Of a stretch of DNA of 64,000 nucleotides, positions 61,578 to 64,000 are shown one piece after another (position 1 is the stretch's first letter; each line of letters begins with the position of its first letter). Under the pieces are notes generated by a model. It was not told where the DNA came from, did not search any database, and saw only the letters and a program-made list of their open reading frames with translations. The position numbers and the translations under genes were made by a program. Source of the stretch: Streptomyces sp. HUAS ZL42 (GTDB lineage Bacteria; Actinomycetota; Actinomycetes; Streptomycetales; Streptomycetaceae); the NCBI RefSeq assembly GCF_040782645.1, contig NZ_CP160403.1, positions 9,211,001 to 9,275,000 on the forward strand, written 5' to 3'.

Positions 61578-62450
61578 ATGGTCCAGGTCGATGTGTTCTG
61601 GGCGTACGGTATCGGTGCGGGGTTCGCCACCGCCGCGGCGCACCGCCTGCGCGCGGCCCCGCGGCGGGGCGGCGAAACCGCGGCGCGGGCGTCCGACCCG
61701 CAGCTGACGGCCACGGTGCTGTACTGCGGAATGCTGTTCGCCCCGAGCGGGGCGTGGTTGCTGTGGGGGTTCCCGGACTGGGAGACCATGCAGGTCGCGG
61801 CGGACCGCTCGGCGATCCCCGCCTGGCTCGTCGCGCTCTTCGCGGCGACGAACGTCAGCCAGGGGCTGCTGGGGTACTGGGTGGCAAGCCGCCTCATCGC
61901 TGCGGGACGGGTGTACGCCGCGTTCCTCCAGGTACTCCTCGGCTACCTGGGGATGTTCTTCATCCTCGTGCACGGCTGGGACGGACGGGGCTATCAGCGC
62001 TTCTTCTCCGAGGGGCGGGAGCAGTTCGCGGCGTGGCCCGAGCAGCCGGGGCCGGGCGACGCCCTCTCCCGCGTCGGTGACTGGCTGACCTCGCCCGTCG
62101 CGCTGACGCTGGCGGGGATGGGAGTCGTCCTGATCCCGGCGATGTTCGCACTGATCGTCCCGGTCATCAGCAGCGGCCGGCGCGAGGCCGGTGTGCCGCA
62201 GCGGGGCGCCGCAGGTATCGTCGGGGCCTGGCTGCTCGCCGTCTTCGGGGTCGCGCTCGGCACGGCGGTGGCATCGAGCGTGCTGATCCATCTGCTCGGC
62301 TGGTGGGTCGGCGTTCCGGTGGCCGCGGTGAGTGCGGCGGTCCTGGTGGCCCGGCGCAGGACGGGCCTGGCCCACCGCGTCTTCGGCCTCCTCGGGCTCC
62401 CCGACACACCGGCCCGTACCGCAGCGGCCGGGGCTCCCTCCACGGCATGA
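61578..62450 (+). CDS. Multi-pass membrane protein under TetR control
   Basis: Protein of 290 residues with seven or so hydrophobic stretches, for example Ala-Thr-Val-Leu-Tyr-Cys-Gly-Met-Leu-Phe-Ala and Leu-Gly-Tyr-Leu-Gly-Met-Phe-Phe-Ile-Leu-Val-His. No recognised family signature; the segment Gly-Met-Leu-Phe-Ala-Pro-Ser-Gly might be conserved. ATG 61578 has AGGGAG six bases upstream. The TetR palindrome directly in front makes induction by an unknown ligand of the upstream regulator very likely. Possible transporter or enzyme in lipid metabolism; undetermined. Confidence 0.85.
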   Translation: MVQVDVFWAYGIGAGFATAAAHRLRAAPRRGGETAARASDPQLTATVLYCGMLFAPSGAWLLWGFPDWETMQVAADRSAIPAWLVALFAATNVSQGLLGYWVASRLIAAGRVYAAFLQVLLGYLGMFFILVHGWDGRGYQRFFSEGREQFAAWPEQPGPGDALSRVGDWLTSPVALTLAGMGVVLIPAMFALIVPVISSGRREAGVPQRGAAGIVGAWLLAVFGVALGTAVASSVLIHLLGWWVGVPVAAVSAAVLVARRRTGLAHRVFGLLGLPDTPARTAAAGAPSTA

Positions 62451-62459
62451 GCCGAGCAC

Positions 62460-62602
62460 TCACACGTCGTACTCCATGCACACCAGTCGATCCCGTTCGT
62501 CCCAAGACTCGGTGACGGTGAAGCCCAGCCGTTCGTACAGGGCAATGGCTCCGCGCCGCCATTCCCACACCGACAGCCGCACGGCCCGCACGCCGATTTT
62601 TG
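62460..62602 (-). pseudogene. C-terminal fragment of a GNAT acetyltransferase
   Basis: About 46 codons read Val-Arg-Ala-Val-Arg-Leu-Ser-Val-Trp-Glu, then Ala-Ile-Ala-Leu-Tyr-Glu-Arg-Leu-Gly-Phe-Thr-Val and a normal C-terminal end. This is the last strand-helix-strand of GNAT enzymes. The acetyl-CoA loop is absent, and upstream the frame continues into sequence not resembling a GNAT. Probably a deletion remnant. Confidence 0.65.
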
Positions 62603-62763
62603 CCAGCGCGATCGGCGGCGGCGCCATCTCGTTCGTCATTGCTCTGCGCATGCACGCGGACCGGGCCGAGGCGGCGCCCACCACGAAACAGCGGGTACGG
62701 CACACTGACGTGACCGCCGCCTGATTCATCCAGGCCGCTGGGTCCACGTAGCGGACCTCTCCG

Positions 62764-62800
62764 GGGCCGCCGTACGCCAGGGTGCAGCGTACGGCGGCCC
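62764..62800. terminator. Terminator of the hyp operon
   Basis: GGGCCGCCGTACGC and GCGTACGGCGGCCC form a perfect 14-base-pair stem with a nine-base loop, about 60 bases beyond the hypE stop. Confidence 0.8.
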
Positions 62801-62860
62801 TTCCGCCCCGGCAGCACGTGACAGCCCCTGGGCACAGGCATCGCCGGCCGACGGCCCCGC

Positions 62861-63937
62861 TCAGCAGATGCGCGGCAGTTGCTCCCCCAGCGGCAGGTCC
62901 ACGACCCGGGTGCCGCCGAGTCCGGTGCGGGCCACGACCATGCCGGGGTGCTCGGCCACGCAGGTGCCGATGACGGCTGCGGCGGCGCCCTGAGGGTGAG
63001 CGCGCATCGCGGCCAGGACGGCGTCGGCGTGCTCGGGCGGTACGAAGGCGACCAGGCGTCCCTCGTTGGCCACGTACAGCGGGTCGAGGCCGAGGAAGCC
63101 GCAGGCGGCGACGACGGCGTCGGGCACGGGGACGGAGCTCTCGGTGAGGACGACACCGGTACCGGAGGCGGTGGCGATCTCGCAGAGGGACGTGGCGAGC
63201 CCACCGCGCGTGGGGTCGCGCAGTACGTGGATGTCCGGCGTCACCTTCAGCATCGCGGTCACCAGTCCGCCCAGCGGCGCGGTGTCGCTGAGCACGTCGG
63301 ACCCGAACTCCAGCCCTTCGCGCACGCTCAGCACCGCCACCCCGTGCGCGCCGATCGGGCCGCTGACGATGATCACATCTCCCGGTGTGGCCCGCTGGGG
63401 GCGGATGTCGACGCCCGACGGGATCAGGCCGATACCAGAGGTGTTGACGTACACGCCGTCGCCGTGGCCCGCCTCGACGACCTTGGTGTCACCGGTCGCC
63501 ACCGTCACCCCGGCGGCGGCTGCGGCCGTACCCACGGCCTGGGCGACGCGCCCGACCACCTCCAGTTCGACGCCTTCCTCCAGGATGAACGCCGTCGACA
63601 GGTACGCCGCCCGGGCGCCGCTCATCGCCAGGTCGTTGACCGTGCCGTTGACGGCGAGGTCGCCGATGCTGCCGCCGGGGAAGAACAGTGGTCGTACGAC
63701 ATAGGAGTCGGTGGAGAACGCCAGCCTGGCCCCGCCCAGTTCGACGGCGGCGGAGTCGGTGAGCGCGTCGAGCGTCTCGTTGCCGTAGGCCGCGGCGAAC
63801 AGATGCTCCGTCAGCTCGCCGGAGAGCGCACCGCCACCGCCGTGACCCATCACGACCACCGGGTGGTCGCGCAGCGGCACGGGGCACGTCCAGTTCGCGG
63901 GATCCACGATCGCATCGGTGCGGGCCGTGTCAGCCAA
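62861..63937 (-). CDS. hypE: Carbamoyl-dehydratase HypE of [NiFe]-hydrogenase maturation
   Basis: HypE of 358 residues. It uses ATP to dehydrate the carbamoyl group that HypF places on its C-terminal cysteine, giving the cyanide ligand of the hydrogenase iron. The PurM-like N-terminus has Gly-His-Gly-Gly-Gly-Gly-Ala-Leu-Ser-Gly; Asp-Pro-Thr-Arg-Gly-Gly is present; and the chain ends Leu-Pro-Arg-Ile-Cys, with the essential C-terminal Cys358. TTG 63937 is chosen because GGAGGTGA lies six bases upstream. It overlaps the hypD stop by eight bases. A [NiFe]-hydrogenase is expected to the right of the window. Confidence 0.93.
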   Translation of the reverse strand: MADTARTDAIVDPANWTCPVPLRDHPVVVMGHGGGGALSGELTEHLFAAAYGNETLDALTDSAAVELGGARLAFSTDSYVVRPLFFPGGSIGDLAVNGTVNDLAMSGARAAYLSTAFILEEGVELEVVGRVAQAVGTAAAAAGVTVATGDTKVVEAGHGDGVYVNTSGIGLIPSGVDIRPQRATPGDVIIVSGPIGAHGVAVLSVREGLEFGSDVLSDTAPLGGLVTAMLKVTPDIHVLRDPTRGGLATSLCEIATASGTGVVLTESSVPVPDAVVAACGFLGLDPLYVANEGRLVAFVPPEHADAVLAAMRAHPQGAAAAVIGTCVAEHPGMVVARTGLGGTRVVDLPLGEQLPRIC

Positions 63938-64000
63938 CGGGGGTCACCTCCAGCCGCCGGTACAGGTAGTACGCCGCGCAGGCACCCTCGCTGGAGACCA
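63930..64000 (-). CDS. hypD: HypD, last codons only
   Basis: The minus strand reads Val-Ser-Ser-Glu-Gly-Ala-Cys-Ala-Ala-Tyr-Tyr-Leu-Tyr-Arg-Arg-Leu and stops at 63930. This matches the conserved end of HypD (Glu-Gly-Ala-Cys-Ala-Ala-Tyr), the iron-sulfur scaffold on which the Fe(CN)2CO unit is built with HypC. It overlaps the hypE start, as expected for a hyp operon. The rest lies outside the window. Confidence 0.8.
   Translation of the reverse strand, partial: VSSEGACAAYYLYRRLEVTPVG

Larger units (their letters stand above)
62451..62860. other. Gap holding a GNAT fragment and a terminator
   Basis: The stretch between the membrane-protein gene and hypE. It contains the truncated GNAT gene (62460-62602), a strong hairpin (62764-62800) and otherwise nothing I can assign. 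Confidence 0.5.

Overview
The window is very GC-rich, uses GTG starts often, and holds actinomycete families: GlgE-pathway enzymes, SpoIIE-type PP2C phosphatases, a SigB/SigF-class sigma factor, an ANTAR protein, LigD-type repair proteins and a Tap/Tpg-like pair. It looks like chromosomal-arm (accessory) DNA of a Streptomyces or close relative. Most genes stand alone or in runs of two to four, and broken genes are frequent.

Layout. 1-7851: a glycogen/trehalose block. On the minus strand lie a DUF5133-like protein, glgE, treS and the 5' part of maltokinase; on the plus strand lie an ATPase-fold regulator and glgX. 7829-11542: a double VOC protein, an ANTAR protein, a stress-type sigma factor, an ABC-transporter remnant and a hypothetical protein. 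11559-14553: a minus-strand run of questin-oxidase-like protein, unknown protein, GNAT and a HemC paralogue. 14657-18550: an NPP1/NLP secreted protein, a LigD-type ligase, the wreckage of an MMPL/two-component locus and an intact NarL-type kinase. 18645-22445: an alcohol dehydrogenase divergent from its likely MarR repressor across three operator-like repeats, then an MFS gene with an apparent frameshift divergent from an AraC regulator. 22567-31679: DoxX and peroxiredoxin, a multidomain PAS-GAF-PP2C-ATPase sensor, a cupin, LigD phosphoesterase, aldo/keto reductase, TauD-like dioxygenase, LLM oxidoreductase and a metallophosphoesterase.

32125-44085: secreted hydrolases (M4 protease, GH64 glucanase with a LacI-type operator, PLD-like protein), a dienelactone hydrolase, a YciO-family protein, a double-HTH PucR-like regulator, a P450, a small protein behind a SigB-type promoter, a secreted unknown and a flavodoxin-like protein. 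44243-46582: a TetR regulator divergent from a class II aldolase and PfkB kinase pair. 46687-51405: small proteins, a lipase-like hydrolase, a double GNAT, an unknown helical protein and a TMEM175-type channel.

51595-54087 is the most unusual part. An XRE regulator is translationally coupled to a protein whose C-terminal half shows look-alikes of family-B (protein-primed) DNA polymerase motifs A, B and C. A small HTH protein follows, in the order and size class of the Streptomyces telomere pair tap-tpg. 54194-64000: a mycothiol-dependent-type DinB protein, PaaX and IclR regulators, a membrane PP2C phosphatase, a GH127 remnant, GtrA, a GCS2-type carboxylate-amine ligase, a TetR/membrane-protein pair sharing the same 16-18 bp palindrome, a GNAT fragment, and hypE with the end of hypD.

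No tRNA, rRNA, CRISPR array or intact insertion sequence was recognised.
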